64,000 nt of DNA from Rhodobacter sp. (GTDB lineage: Bacteria > Pseudomonadota > Alphaproteobacteria > Rhodobacterales > Rhodobacteraceae). The notes below the pieces were generated by a model. It had not been told where the DNA came from. It worked only from the letters and a program-made list of their open reading frames with translations, and did not search any database. The position numbers were made by a program, and so were the translations under genes. The stretch lies in contig JAIXRW010000017.1 in NCBI GenBank assembly GCA_027484985.1, forward strand, positions 1 through 64,000. Direction: 5' to 3'. Shown here one piece after another: positions 51,923 through 62,990 of the stretch. Position 1 is the first letter of the stretch; each line of letters starts with the position of its first letter.

Positions 51923-52701
51923 GCCCGCCCCTTGGTGTAAAAGCCGCGATGGCGGTCGGACATCCGCGCCGTATCCATGACCAGACAGACATCGGTCGTA
52001 TTGAAATCGCGGTCGATCCACGCGCCGTCCCCGACAAAACCGCCCAAGCGCAGATAGGCCTTGATCAGGGGCGGGATGGCCGCCATCGCGGCCTTTCTGT
52101 CCACCCTGTCCGGCGCCAGCAGATCCATCGGCTGATACCCCGCCCCCGGCCGCGCCCGCACCCTCAGCCCCTCGGGGGCAAGGTGGTTGTGATGCAGATA
52201 GGCAAGCGAAGGCGCCAGCGGCCCGATCTCGGTGCCATGAAAACTCGCCGCGCCGAACAGCACCTCGATCCCGCGATCCAGCACGTATTCGGCCAGCGCA
52301 TTCCACAAATGATACATCGCCGTCCCGCCGCGATGGTCGGGATGCACGCAGGACCGCCCCAGTTCAAGCAATTTGCGCCCGCTGTGCCGCAACGGGGCCA
52401 GATCGAACTCGGCCTCCGAATAAAACCGCTCTCCGGCGGCCAGACGGTCCGAAGGCAGCAGCCGGTAAGCCCCCACCACATCGTCCAGCCGGTCCGGATC
52501 GCGGCGCTGGTCGATCAGCAAAAGATGGTCAAAGATCGGATCAAAGGCATCGCGCTCAAGCCGCGCCTCATGGTCAACCAGCGGCCCCGAAGCGCCCAGT
52601 TCCTCGACAAAGACCAGATAGCGCAGGCGTTGCGCCGCACGCAGATCGCGCGCATCGCGGGCCAACCGCAGCGTAAAATTCGACGAATCCTCGGCCGTCA
52701 T
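51919..52701 (-). CDS. olsB: L-ornithine N-alpha-acyltransferase
   Basis: 260 residues. Autoinducer synthase/GNAT-like fold of the OlsB family. Visible are QRLRYLVFVEELGA, DHEARLERDAFDPIFDHLL, VVGAYRLLPS, LELGRSCVHPDHRGG and the C-terminal GFVGDGAWIDRDFNTTDVCL. Uses acyl-ACP to make lyso-ornithine lipid, a phosphorus-free membrane lipid used under phosphate limitation. Directly coupled to olsA. I see no Pho box upstream, though the leader (52702-52884) is short and shared. Confidence 0.9.
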   Translation of the reverse strand: MTAEDSSNFTLRLARDARDLRAAQRLRYLVFVEELGASGPLVDHEARLERDAFDPIFDHLLLIDQRRDPDRLDDVVGAYRLLPSDRLAAGERFYSEAEFDLAPLRHSGRKLLELGRSCVHPDHRGGTAMYHLWNALAEYVLDRGIEVLFGAASFHGTEIGPLAPSLAYLHHNHLAPEGLRVRARPGAGYQPMDLLAPDRVDRKAAMAAIPPLIKAYLRLGGFVGDGAWIDRDFNTTDVCLVMDTARMSDRHRGFYTKGRA

Positions 52702-52884
52702 CGCAATCCTGTCGGAACGGCTGGGCCCGCCCCCCGCCCTTGCGCGGTTACTTACGGTCTGCCTAACCGCTTAGCAACACGCAGCTAGGCCCGAAATCGC
52801 CGCTTGCGGCAGCAATCCGTGCCGAAACCGCCAAAGCATCGCAACCATGGGTTGCAATCGGCGCCATTCCAGCGGCATGATGCC

Positions 52885-53058
52885 TCAAGGGTCGAATACG
52901 ATCACCAGTTCCACACGTTTCCCGTCAATCACGACCTTGCCCGCATGTTCAAAATTCACCGTGACACGCCCGCCGATATTCGACTGCACCTGCCCCAGCC
53001 CCCAATCGGGCTGGGCGGGGTGGCGCACATACATGCCCGGTTCCAGCAAGGATATCAT
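52885..53058 (-). CDS. DUF3553-domain small protein
   Basis: 57 residues: one small beta-rich domain (LLEPGMYVRHPAQPDWGLGQ, then NIGGRVTVNFEHAGKVVIDG). It resembles the C-terminal domain of some UvrD-like helicases and CarD-type RNA polymerase-binding domains, and alone it is of unknown role. The ATG at 53058 follows GGAGGGGACGCG. It is divergent from chpT with 29 nt between start codons. Confidence 0.82.
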   Translation of the reverse strand: MISLLEPGMYVRHPAQPDWGLGQVQSNIGGRVTVNFEHAGKVVIDGKRVELVIVFDP

Positions 53059-53087
53059 CGCGTCCCCTCCTTTGCCCGCAGGCATCC

Positions 53088-53699
53088 ATGACCGACATCG
53101 CCCGACATCTGGCAGCCCTTGTCGGCTCGCGCATCTGCCATGACCTTATCAGCCCGATCGGCGCCATCGGCAACGGGGTCGAACTGATAGCGCTCGATCC
53201 CCGCCCCCGCCCGGACGAAGTCGCCCTGCTCTCCGACAGCGTGGTCGCGGCCAGCGCGCGCCTGCGCTTCTTCCGCATCGCCTTTGGCATCGCAGGCCAG
53301 GATCAAACCACCAGCCGGCTCGAGGTTGCGGCCCTGCTGGGCGACCTTTACCGCAGCGGCCGCATCAGCGTTGACTGGTCAGGCCCCGCCGATCTGCCAA
53401 GGTCCGAGGTGAAGCTGGCCTTCCTGCTGCTCCTCTGCGCCGAACACGCCATCCCCACCGGCGGCACCATCACGATAAGGCAGGCAGATACGCGCTGGCA
53501 CATCACCGCCGCCTCGCCCCGCCTGCGCCATGACGCGGCGCTGTGGTCTTTCCTCTCGCCCGCCGAAGCCGCCGCCCCCGCCGTGCTGCGGCTGGAACCC
53601 GCGCAGGTGCATTTCCCGCTCGCGGGGCTGGCACTCGCACATCTCGACCGGACCCCCACGGTCACGGTCGGCGTCACCGGCCTGACCGTCAGCTTCTGA
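53088..53699 (+). CDS. chpT: Histidine phosphotransferase ChpT
   Basis: 203 residues. N-terminal helical hairpin with the phosphoacceptor histidine H18 in [19 protein letters not shown], followed by a degenerate HATPase-like domain. ChpT passes phosphate from CckA to CtrA (and CpdR), controlling cell cycle, motility or gene transfer agent production in alphaproteobacteria. The start at 53088 gives the normal N-terminus; its 3' end overlaps convergent proA by 11 nt. Confidence 0.9.
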   Translation: MTDIARHLAALVGSRICHDLISPIGAIGNGVELIALDPRPRPDEVALLSDSVVAASARLRFFRIAFGIAGQDQTTSRLEVAALLGDLYRSGRISVDWSGPADLPRSEVKLAFLLLLCAEHAIPTGGTITIRQADTRWHITAASPRLRHDAALWSFLSPAEAAAPAVLRLEPAQVHFPLAGLALAHLDRTPTVTVGVTGLTVSF

Positions 53700-54966
53700 T
53701 CGTCCCGTCACCGGTCACAAGGTATTTGAAGCTGGTCAGCTGCTCGGCCCCCACCGGCCCCCGCGCATGCAGCTTGCCCGTGGCGATTCCGATCTCGCCC
53801 CCCATCCCGAACTCGCCCCCGTCCGCAAACTGGGTCGAGGCGTTGCGCATCAGAATCGCACTGTCCAGCCGTTCAAAGAACCGCGCAGCGGTGGCATCAT
53901 TCTCGGTCAGGATCGCCTCGGTATGGCTTGATCCATAGTGGCGGATATGGGCAATCGCCGCGTCCACACCATCGACCAGCTTGGCGGCGATGATCTTGTC
54001 CAGAAACTCGCGCCCGAAATCGTCAGGCCCCGCCTTCACCGTGCCCGGAACCTTCAGCAATTCCCCTTCTGTCCGCACCTCGACCCCTGCCGCCAGCAAA
54101 TCCTCGATCAGCACGGCCCCATGTTTGGTATAAAACTGCCAGTCGATCAGCAGACATTCCGCCGCGCCGCAAATCCCCGTGCGCCGAGTCTTGGCGTTCA
54201 AGACCACGCGCCGCGCCTTCTCAAGGTCCGCGTCACGGTCGGCATAGACATGGCAGATGCCTTCCAGATGCGCGAATACAGGCACCCGCGCCTCGGCCTG
54301 CACCAACCCCACCAGCCCCTTGCCGCCGCGCGGCACGATCACATCGATATATTCGACCGCCCGCAGCATCGCGCCCACCATGGCGCGGTCGCGTGTCGGC
54401 ACCAACTGGATCGCGGCCTCGGGCAGGTTCGCCTCGCGCAGTCCCTGCACCATGCAGTCATGGATGGCTTCCGACGCATGAAAGCTCTCGCTCCCCCCGC
54501 GCAGGATCACCGCATTGCCCGCCTTCAGGCACAAAGCCCCCGCATCCGCCGTCACATTGGGCCGGCTTTCATAAATCACCCCGATCACGCCAAGCGGCGT
54601 TGCCACCCGCTGGATATGCAGACCCGACGGCATGTCCCATTCCGCCAGCACCCGCCCGACCGGATCGCGCTGCTCGGCCACCGACCGCAAACCGTCGACG
54701 ATGGCGCGAATACGCCCCTCGTCCAGCCGCAGCCGGTCCATCATGGCGGGCGTCAGCCCCTTTTCGGCGCCATAGGCCATGTCCAGCACATTGCCGTCCA
54801 GAATCTCCTGCCGCCGCGCCCAGACCGCATGCGCAGCCGAGGTCAGCGCCGCCGCCTTGCGCTCCGATGACGCATAGGCCAGTTCGGCCGCCGCCGCCCG
54901 CGCCTTGGCGCCGATTTCGGCCATCATCTCCGCGAAACTGCCATCCATACCGCGCGCGCCCTGCAT
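53689..54966 (-). CDS. proA: Glutamate-5-semialdehyde dehydrogenase (gamma-glutamyl phosphate reductase)
   Basis: 425 residues. NADPH-dependent second step of proline synthesis. Segments: [47 protein letters not shown] (catalytic Cys in TGICGA) and the C-terminal [20 protein letters not shown]-type run, seen here as [16 protein letters not shown]. The ATG at 54966 lies inside the tail of element R11, which also supplies GAAGG 7 nt upstream. An ATG at 54948 (MDGSF) is the alternative. Follows proB in one operon. Confidence 0.93.
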   Translation of the reverse strand: MQGARGMDGSFAEMMAEIGAKARAAAAELAYASSERKAAALTSAAHAVWARRQEILDGNVLDMAYGAEKGLTPAMMDRLRLDEGRIRAIVDGLRSVAEQRDPVGRVLAEWDMPSGLHIQRVATPLGVIGVIYESRPNVTADAGALCLKAGNAVILRGGSESFHASEAIHDCMVQGLREANLPEAAIQLVPTRDRAMVGAMLRAVEYIDVIVPRGGKGLVGLVQAEARVPVFAHLEGICHVYADRDADLEKARRVVLNAKTRRTGICGAAECLLIDWQFYTKHGAVLIEDLLAAGVEVRTEGELLKVPGTVKAGPDDFGREFLDKIIAAKLVDGVDAAIAHIRHYGSSHTEAILTENDATAARFFERLDSAILMRNASTQFADGGEFGMGGEIGIATGKLHARGPVGAEQLTSFKYLVTGDGTIRS

Positions 54967-55011
54967 TTTCTGCCCTTCAAATATCCCGGGGGTGCGGGGG
55001 CTGGCCCCCGC
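54964..55011 (-). repeat. 3'-end element R11 (hairpin plus GATATTT core)
   Basis: After the proB stop: stem GCGGGGGC and GCCCCCGC, then ACCCCCGG, core GATATTT (54985-54979) and tail GAAGGGCAGAAAATG, whose ATG may be the proA start. Almost the same hairpin and tail as R4. Confidence 0.65.
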
Positions 55012-55025
55012 TCCGCCGCCTGCCG

Positions 55026-57172
<2,147 letters not shown>

Positions 57173-57250
57173 TCAAAGGATCAGTCACAGGCGATAGTCC
57201 ACAATGCCCGCAGGCTCAAGCCTTCAGGGAAAACGGTGACGAATGCGGCA

Positions 57251-57505
57251 CTATTTCTGCCTTGCAGCAAAGCCCGCCGCCGTCAGCCGAAGCGAGACAT
57301 GGCGACGATCTGTCCCCATCGGGCGGCAAAACAGCTGGTCCCGCCCCGTCTCGACAAAGCCGCGTTTTGCCAGCACCCGCGCCGACCGTGCCAGCCACCC
57401 CGCCACGGCCAGATCGTTCAATCCGGCCAGAACATGCGCCCTGTCGTGCAGGCAAACCGGCCGCAAGGCCAAGCGCGCCGTGAAAAGATGATGCGGCATT
57501 GCCAC
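57251..57505 (-). pseudogene. Internally deleted GNAT acetyltransferase remnant
   Basis: 84 codons in frame. The first part (LFTARLALRPVCLHDRAHVL, GLNDLAVAGWLA) is the start of a GNAT domain; the second (ARVLAKRGFVETGRDQLF, then LRLTAAGF) is its C-terminal end. The central about 90 residues with the acetyl-CoA loop are missing, so it cannot be an active enzyme. It probably was the first of two tandem GNAT genes between obgE and rpmA; the second is intact. GAAAGG lies before a GTG at 57505. Calling it a short real protein is less likely. Confidence 0.7.
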
Positions 57506-57554
57506 TTTGCAGACCTTTCACCAACACGGAACCTTCGGGCCAACAGGCGTGCTT

Positions 57555-57626
57555 TGCCCCTTCACCTTTGCCCAAATACTCTGCGGGGTAGTCCATCGTG
57601 TTCGCCATCGGTTCAAGAACCGATGG
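57555..57626 (-). repeat. 3'-end element R12 (hairpin plus GAGTATTT core)
   Basis: After the GNAT stop: 10-bp stem CCATCGGTTC and GAACCGATGG with an AA loop (57605-57626), then the core GAGTATTT (57581-57574) and tail GGGCAAAGGTGAAGGGGC. Hairpin sequence unrelated to the other copies; core and tail the same as R1. Confidence 0.65.
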
Positions 57627-57659
57627 ACTGGAGGGTGCAAAACCCCCGCTTGCGCCCGC

Positions 57660-58241
57660 TCAGTCCAGCTTGCGGATATAGGTCCAGGTCGGCACCCTTG
57701 CCCCGCGCGCCACCGAAAATGTCTCGGCATCGCCCAGATACTGGAAACCCGCATTGGTCAGCACCCGCGCCGATCCGGGATTGTCCTGAAACACCTCGGC
57801 AAAGATGGTGCGGCTGCCCTGCGGATTGGCCGCAACCAGCGCCCGCACCGCATCCGACGCGAAACCCGCATTCCAGAAGGCGGGCGCCACCCAATAGCCG
57901 ATCTCGGATTGCCCGCGATCCCACTTCGTCTCGTCCATCCGTTTCAGGTTGATGACGCCCAGCACCTCGGCCAGGCCGCTGGCCGATCCGTCCATCACCC
58001 AGATATCCTCATCCCCCTTGCCGCCCATGGCGCGGGTGACAAAGGCCTCGGCCGCGCCCGGCGGCAGCGGATGGGGAATCGAGCGTGTCGCCTCGGCCAC
58101 GCGGCGGTCGCCCGCATAAAGCGCGAACAGCCCCGCATCCGACCGGCGCACGGGCCGCAGCACAAAGCGCCCCGCCGGAATAAAGGCCGCAGCCCCCCGC
58201 AGCGGGCTGTTGGTATTGGCCGTCAGATCAACCGTTGTCAT
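57660..58241 (-). CDS. GNAT-family N-acetyltransferase
   Basis: 193 residues. GNAT domain from RFVLRPVRRSDAGLFALYAG, through YWVAPAFWNAGFASDAVRAL (acetyl-CoA side), to FQDNPGSARVLTNAGFQYLG. An N-terminal stretch of 25 residues precedes it. RimJ-like, substrate unknown. The ATG at 58241 follows AGGAGGGAAGCC, a strong site. Probably the intact member of a former tandem pair. Confidence 0.86.
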   Translation of the reverse strand: MTTVDLTANTNSPLRGAAAFIPAGRFVLRPVRRSDAGLFALYAGDRRVAEATRSIPHPLPPGAAEAFVTRAMGGKGDEDIWVMDGSASGLAEVLGVINLKRMDETKWDRGQSEIGYWVAPAFWNAGFASDAVRALVAANPQGSRTIFAEVFQDNPGSARVLTNAGFQYLGDAETFSVARGARVPTWTYIRKLD

Positions 58242-58390
58242 GGCTTCCCTCCTGATGAAGCGCATGTCGGGTGCCGGACGGCCCCCTTCAAGACGTTCGG
58301 GGCTGCACACGGTCATCTGACCCTGCCCCTGACATTCCCGCCCCCGTCCCTGCCGGCGCAGCCGTAACCGGCACCGGAGAAAAAAAGAGC

Positions 58391-58422
58391 GGGGGACCGG
58401 CCTTTCGGCCGATCCCCCTTTT
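58391..58422 (-). terminator. Terminator of rplU-rpmA
   Basis: Stem of 11 pairs with one mismatch (GGGGGACCGGCC and GGCCGATCCCCC) around TTTC, followed on the minus strand by GCTCTTTTTTTC. It also has TTTT on the plus side. It lies 25 nt after the rpmA stop. Confidence 0.85.
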
Positions 58423-58446
58423 ACAAACCGATTGTAAAGGTTCGGC

Positions 58447-58716
58447 TTACTCGGCTGCCTCCGCGACCGGAAGGACCGAAATAAAGGTGCGGCCTTTCAG
58501 GCCTTTCTTGAACGCCACTCGGCCTTCGGCCACGGCAAAGATCGTGTGATCCACGCCCATGCCCACGCCGGTGCCGGGGAAATAGGTCGTGCCGCGCTGG
58601 CGCACGATGATATTGCCCGGAATGGCAGCCTGACCGCCATAAAGCTTCACGCCAAGACGACGACCGGCCGAGTCGCGGCCGTTGCGGGATGAACCGCCTG
58701 CTTTCTTGTGTGCCAT
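58447..58716 (-). CDS. rpmA: 50S ribosomal protein L27
   Basis: 89 residues, the usual length. N-terminus [20 protein letters not shown], then [27 protein letters not shown] and [11 protein letters not shown]. The first residues reach the peptidyl transferase centre. Follows rplU by 6 nt in the standard rplU-rpmA operon and ends at a clear terminator. Confidence 0.97.
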   Translation of the reverse strand: MAHKKAGGSSRNGRDSAGRRLGVKLYGGQAAIPGNIIVRQRGTTYFPGTGVGMGVDHTIFAVAEGRVAFKKGLKGRTFISVLPVAEAAE

Positions 58717-58722
58717 GGGGGA

Positions 58723-59178
58723 TTACTCCGTTGCAGCAGCGGCCTTGGCGGCACGCTTCGGTTTCGCGGGAGCTTCTGCCACGACGGGGGCAGCAGCGGT
58801 GTTATGCGCGGCGCGGCGGGCAATCGCGGTGCCGGTGGCGGCAGCCACCCCCGCCTTGTCGGCGCCCGAGGCCAGAACCTCGGTCACGCGCAGCAGCGTC
58901 AGTTGCTGGCGATGGCCCTTGGTGCGCTGCGAGCTGTGCTTGCGGCGGCGCTTGACGAAGTGGATCGTCTTGACGCCCTTGATCTGGTCAATGACCTCGG
59001 CCACGACACCGGCGCCGGCCACGGTGGGCGCGCCCACGGTGACGCTGTCGCCACCAACCATCAGAATCTCGTCGAACAGGACTTTGTCGCCTGCATTGGC
59101 GGCCAGCTTCTCAACGCGCAGAACGTCACCCGCCTGCACCTTGTACTGCTTGCCACCGGTCTTGAGGACCGCGAACAT
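58723..59178 (-). CDS. rplU: 50S ribosomal protein L21 with Ala/Lys-rich tail
   Basis: 151 residues. The standard L21 domain is about 103 residues (MFAVLKTGGKQYKVQAGD, IHFVKRRRKHSSQRTKGHRQ). The remaining 48 residues are Ala, Lys and Pro-rich and probably flexible, as in other Rhodobacterales L21 proteins. First gene of the operon, with a sigma70-like promoter 137 nt upstream. Confidence 0.96.
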   Translation of the reverse strand: MFAVLKTGGKQYKVQAGDVLRVEKLAANAGDKVLFDEILMVGGDSVTVGAPTVAGAGVVAEVIDQIKGVKTIHFVKRRRKHSSQRTKGHRQQLTLLRVTEVLASGADKAGVAAATGTAIARRAAHNTAAAPVVAEAPAKPKRAAKAAAATE

Positions 59179-59314
59179 GGTCTTTCCTTCACTTGCTCCG
59201 CGTCCTGTGGCCCCTTTCGGCGTTTCGGGGTTTCCCCGCCTCGGACAGCGCGCCCTTTTGGGGCGATCATTAAAATAAGATCAGGGCCAGACTCGCGTCT
59301 CGCCAAGATGCGGG

Positions 59315-59343
59315 TTTATCGGCAAAACCCTTGGCCGAGTCAA
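59315..59343 (-). promoter_or_regulatory. Probable sigma70 promoter of rplU-rpmA
   Basis: TTGACT (59343-59338), 17 nt, GATAAA (59320-59315) on the minus strand. This leaves a leader of about 130 nt before rplU, which has some inverted repeats but no clear L21 site that I recognise. Confidence 0.5.
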
Positions 59344-59389
59344 TCCCCATCGCGCGGGCCGAACGCACAGCCTTGGGCCGCGCCCCGCG

Positions 59390-60292
59390 TCAGATATCCT
59401 GCCCCTCGATCTGCGCCGCCGCCGCCGCGCCAAGCGCCTGCGAGATCGGCACGAAAACCGCGTCAAAGGCCGCAAACAGCGCGTTGTTCAACCGCTGCCC
59501 CTCGGGCGAGGCGGAAAAGCGCACATAGTCGTCCAACTCGTCCTCGGTCAGCGATGAATAGCTCATGGCAAGATAGGGAAAAACCCAATCCTCGGTCTGC
59601 TGGCGGATCTCGGGTTCCTGCGACCAGACCTCGGCCAGCATCTCGTCCTCGGGCAGGCCGCCCTCGAAGGCCCCGCTTTCGGCCATGCCCTTGTAAAAGG
59701 CAAGATTGGCGTTCAACGCGCCCATCACATTTGCCTCGATCAAGTCATTCGTCGCCGCAAATTTCCGCAACAGATCAACGCGCGCCCCGCCCCCTGCGGC
59801 AAGATCGCTCCATGCCAGTTCCGCCGCGGCCTTGGTCTCGTCGTCCAGCAGCGCCCGCCGCGCCTGCAATTCCAGCCCCAGTACCTGCTGCCCAAGGTCC
59901 GAGGCGAAAAACCCCGTCATCGCGTCCAGCGCGGCAGGATCGGCCTTCAGCGCATCGGCCAGCTTTTCGGCAAAGCTCGCCTTCATCCGCGCCGGATCGT
60001 AGATATCCGCCACCGTCCGCGTCCAGGCCGCGCCGCCCCCGCCCGGAAACATCCCCTCTTCGATCGTCGCGCCATAGGCGATGCCTTCCTGATGCAGCAC
60101 ATCGATAACTTCATTGATCCGCATCACCGCGATCAACCGCGCCACGCCCGCATCAGGCGTCACGGCGCCCTGCCCTGCCGTCGCGTCCGCCGTCTCGGCC
60201 CGTGCGGGCAGCACGACCCCCGCCACAGGCATCGCAGGCACCCCGAGGAAAGCCAAAATCAGGGCCGCAGCCCTGTACCGTGTCCGCATCAT
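59390..60292 (-). CDS. DUF2059-domain exported protein
   Basis: 300 residues. Signal peptide (YRAAALILAFLGVPAMPVAG ... ARA). The rest is helical, with a DUF2059-like segment: IYDPARMKASFAEKLADALK, then DAMTGFFASDLGQQVLGLE, and the late YLAMSYSSLTEDELDDYVRF, RFSASPEGQRLNNALF. Periplasmic; function unknown. Start at the first of two ATGs; the second (60289) is equally possible. No strong ribosome-binding site. Confidence 0.78.
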   Translation of the reverse strand: MMRTRYRAAALILAFLGVPAMPVAGVVLPARAETADATAGQGAVTPDAGVARLIAVMRINEVIDVLHQEGIAYGATIEEGMFPGGGGAAWTRTVADIYDPARMKASFAEKLADALKADPAALDAMTGFFASDLGQQVLGLELQARRALLDDETKAAAELAWSDLAAGGGARVDLLRKFAATNDLIEANVMGALNANLAFYKGMAESGAFEGGLPEDEMLAEVWSQEPEIRQQTEDWVFPYLAMSYSSLTEDELDDYVRFSASPEGQRLNNALFAAFDAVFVPISQALGAAAAAQIEGQDI

Positions 60293-60501
60293 AGGAACTC
60301 TGCCTTCCCCAAGGACTGCACTGACCCAACAGCTAGGCCTCCCAAGGCCGCTTGCCAAGTCAGGTGTTTAACCAAGCCCCCCGCACGGCGCCCGCCCGCC
60401 CATGCCGCCCGCAACAGGATTTCCGACGCAACGGTCGGTTTCGGGGTTGCAAGCCCCAAAAGACCCCGTTACATCCCCGCCCCAGACGACCCCCAAAGCG
60501 C

Positions 60502-60591
<90 letters not shown>

Positions 60592-60727
60592 ATAAAACGC
60601 CCCTGAAATCCTTCTTCATGCGTTTTTGGCAAGATTTTCCCGGCCTGCCTGTCGAAATCGGCTGTCCTCGCGTGTCATCCCTTCAGAAGCCTCCAACCCG
60701 GACGCTTCATGAAATCACGAGGCACCC

Positions 60728-61171
60728 ATGTCCGTTTTCTCTTCAACACCGGCATCCGGCCGCGCGCCGTATTGGTTCACCGCTGCTGCCTTGGGCGGCA
60801 TCGCATGGAACTGTTTCGGCGCCATCCAGTTCGCCGACTCTGTCACCGCGACCAAGGCGAGCCTGATCGCCTCGGGACTGACGGCCGATCAAGCCGCCGT
60901 GATGACCGGCTACCCGTCCTGGATGACCGCGGCCTTCGCTGTCGGGGTCTTCGGGGGGCTTGCGGGCAGCATCCTTCTGCTGCTGCGCCGATCCGCGGCC
61001 GCACAGGTGCTTATGGTGTCGTTTCTGGCCTATGTCGCTCTGTGGGTCGGCGATGCGGTGCATGGCATCTTCGCCGCGCTGGGCGCGCCGCAGATCCTCG
61101 TCCTGACAGTGGTCGTGGCCATTGCGGCGGGGCTTTTCATGCTAAGCCGCCACACGTCCGCAAAGCCCTGA
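60728..61171 (+). CDS. Small integral membrane protein
   Basis: 147 residues, four predicted transmembrane helices (about 15-33, 64-84, 94-113, 121-141). Segments: WFTAAALGGIAWNCFGAIQF, AVGVFGGLAGSILLLLRR, VLMVSFLAYVALWVGDAVHG. No clear family; such proteins are often annotated as sugar-transporter-like by weak similarity. It starts 46 nt before the YCII gene on the same strand and may be controlled with it and the ECF sigma factor. A ribosome-binding site is not obvious. Confidence 0.75.
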   Translation: MSVFSSTPASGRAPYWFTAAALGGIAWNCFGAIQFADSVTATKASLIASGLTADQAAVMTGYPSWMTAAFAVGVFGGLAGSILLLLRRSAAAQVLMVSFLAYVALWVGDAVHGIFAALGAPQILVLTVVVAIAAGLFMLSRHTSAKP

Positions 61172-61217
61172 TCCCTCACCCGAAATCCATGTTAAAACGC
61201 CACAAGGAGACGCCAAC

Positions 61218-61577
61218 ATGCAATTCATGCTGATTCTGAATGAAACCTCCGAAGACTTTGCGCAACGCAATCACCCCGAACAGGCGCAGACCTATTGGGG
61301 CGGTTGGAACGCCTTCATCGGTGCCATGGCTCAGGCCGGGGTGATCGTAAAGGGGGACGGCCTCATGGCCCCGCACGCCGCCACCACCTTGCGTCTGCGT
61401 GACGGCAAGCGCGTGGTCGAGGACGGCCCCTTTGCCGATACCAAAGAACAACTGGGCGGCTATTTTGTGATCGAGGTGCCAGACCTTGACGCAGCGCTCG
61501 ATTGGGCGGCGCGGGCGCCCTCGGCCCGGACAGGCTCGGTCGAGCTGCGCCCGATCCTGCCCATGCCGCCCGCGTGA
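61218..61577 (+). CDS. YCII-related (DGPF) domain protein
   Basis: 119 residues. The DGPF motif at 69-72 (VVEDGPFADTKEQLGGYFVIE) is diagnostic of YCII proteins genetically linked to ECF41/ECF42 sigma factors. The fold is a ferredoxin-like alpha/beta. The ATG follows AAGGAGACGCCAAC. Its TGA overlaps the sigma-factor GTG start (GTGA), so the two are translationally coupled. Role unknown; possibly a binder or enzyme signalling to the sigma factor. Confidence 0.9.
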   Translation: MQFMLILNETSEDFAQRNHPEQAQTYWGGWNAFIGAMAQAGVIVKGDGLMAPHAATTLRLRDGKRVVEDGPFADTKEQLGGYFVIEVPDLDAALDWAARAPSARTGSVELRPILPMPPA

Positions 61578-62818
61578 CGACCCAAGGGGATAAGGCAGCG
61601 CGGGCGGCCGAACGGGTCGCCCGCGAAAGCTATGGCAAGCTCGTCGCAATCTTGGCCGCACAGGATCGCGACATCGCCGCCGCCGAGGATGCGCTGGCCG
61701 ATGCGCTGGCCGCGGCGCTGCGGACGTGGTCGGTTCAGGGCGTGCCTGCCAACCCCGAAGGGTGGCTGGTGACGGCGGCGCGCAACCTGCGCCACAACAT
61801 GTCGCGCAGCGCCGCCATCCGGGCACGGGCCGAACCCGAAATCCTGCGCCGCCTCGACGAAGCGCAGGACCAGCCCGTGCCATCGCCGCTTTCGGACGCG
61901 CGGCTGCGGCTGATGTTTGTCTGCGCCCATCCCGCCATCGACCCAGGGGCGCGCACGCCCTTGATCCTGCAAACCGTGCTGGGGATCGATGCAGCGCGGA
62001 TCGCCCGTGCCTTTCTCGTTCCGCCCGCAACGCTTTCGCAGCGGCTGGTCAGGGCAAAGGCGCGCATCCGGGATGCCGGTCTGTCCTTTTCCCTGCCCGA
62101 GACCTATGATCTTGCCCCTCGGCTAGAGGCTGTTCTGGATGCGGTCTATGCCGCCTTCGGCACCGGTTGGGACGGGCTTGATACCCTTGACGACCCCGGG
62201 GCGCTGACAGGCGAGGCGATCTGGCTTGCCCGGCTCTTGGTGGCATTGCTGCCACAGGAACCCGAGCCGATGGGCCTGCTGGCGCTGATGCTTCATTGCG
62301 CGGCCCGGCGCGGCGCGCGGCGGGATCAGCAGGGTCGCTTTGTGCCGCTAGACCGGCAGGATGCGCGGCTTTGGGACCGCACGATGGTGATCGAGGCCGA
62401 AACGCTGCTGACCGCCGCCGCCCGCTTCGGCCGTTTCGGCCGTTTCCAGTGCGAGGCCGCCATCCATTCCGTGCATGCCCAGCGGCCGATCACCGGGCAA
62501 TTGAACCTGTCCGCGCTGCGGACGCTCTATGATCTGCTCGTGGAACAGACAGGTAGTCTTGGCGCGCAGATCGGCCGCGCCGTCGTGCTGGCCGAAAGCG
62601 GCGATCCGGCAGCGGCAGCGGCAGCGCTTGACGCGCTGCCAACCGACCGCGTGGCACGCCACCAGCCATGGTGGGTCGCCCGCGCCCGCGTTGCGGCACT
62701 GGCCGGCAACCCGGCACTGCAAAGGCAACACCTGCGCCACGCCATCGACCTTACGGAAGACATGGCGATGCGTGATTTCCTGAACGATCAATACCTTGCC
62801 CTGAACACGCGGGGATAG
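61574..62818 (+). CDS. ECF42-type RNA polymerase sigma factor
   Basis: 414 residues. Sigma-2 region near residues 10-75 (ESYGKLVAILAAQDRDIAAA, AEDALADALAAALRTW, GWLVTAARN), sigma-4 around 110-165 (TLSQRLVRAKARIRDAG). A C-terminal extension of about 240 residues follows, with TPR-like alpha-helical repeats (LVEQTGSLGAQIGRAVVLAE, DPAAAAAALDAL, VARHQPWWVARARVAALAG). ECF42 factors have such extensions instead of an anti-sigma factor. The GTG start at 61574 is supported by the GTGA overlap. The promoter it recognises cannot be told. Confidence 0.88.
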   Translation: MTTQGDKAARAAERVARESYGKLVAILAAQDRDIAAAEDALADALAAALRTWSVQGVPANPEGWLVTAARNLRHNMSRSAAIRARAEPEILRRLDEAQDQPVPSPLSDARLRLMFVCAHPAIDPGARTPLILQTVLGIDAARIARAFLVPPATLSQRLVRAKARIRDAGLSFSLPETYDLAPRLEAVLDAVYAAFGTGWDGLDTLDDPGALTGEAIWLARLLVALLPQEPEPMGLLALMLHCAARRGARRDQQGRFVPLDRQDARLWDRTMVIEAETLLTAAARFGRFGRFQCEAAIHSVHAQRPITGQLNLSALRTLYDLLVEQTGSLGAQIGRAVVLAESGDPAAAAAALDALPTDRVARHQPWWVARARVAALAGNPALQRQHLRHAIDLTEDMAMRDFLNDQYLALNTRG

Positions 62819-62990
62819 AGGTTCGACCAAAGGCCCCTCCCCTCGGCCAGTTTGGCATCCATTTCCTGACATAGGCGCGCGCGCATCTCGCGGGCGGGCG
62901 GCGCCTTTGGCGCGCGCTCCGTTGCCCGGTTTGCCCCGTCACGGCCCGATGGTCGGCACCATGCCGGCGGGATGTGCGGCGTGTCGCGGG

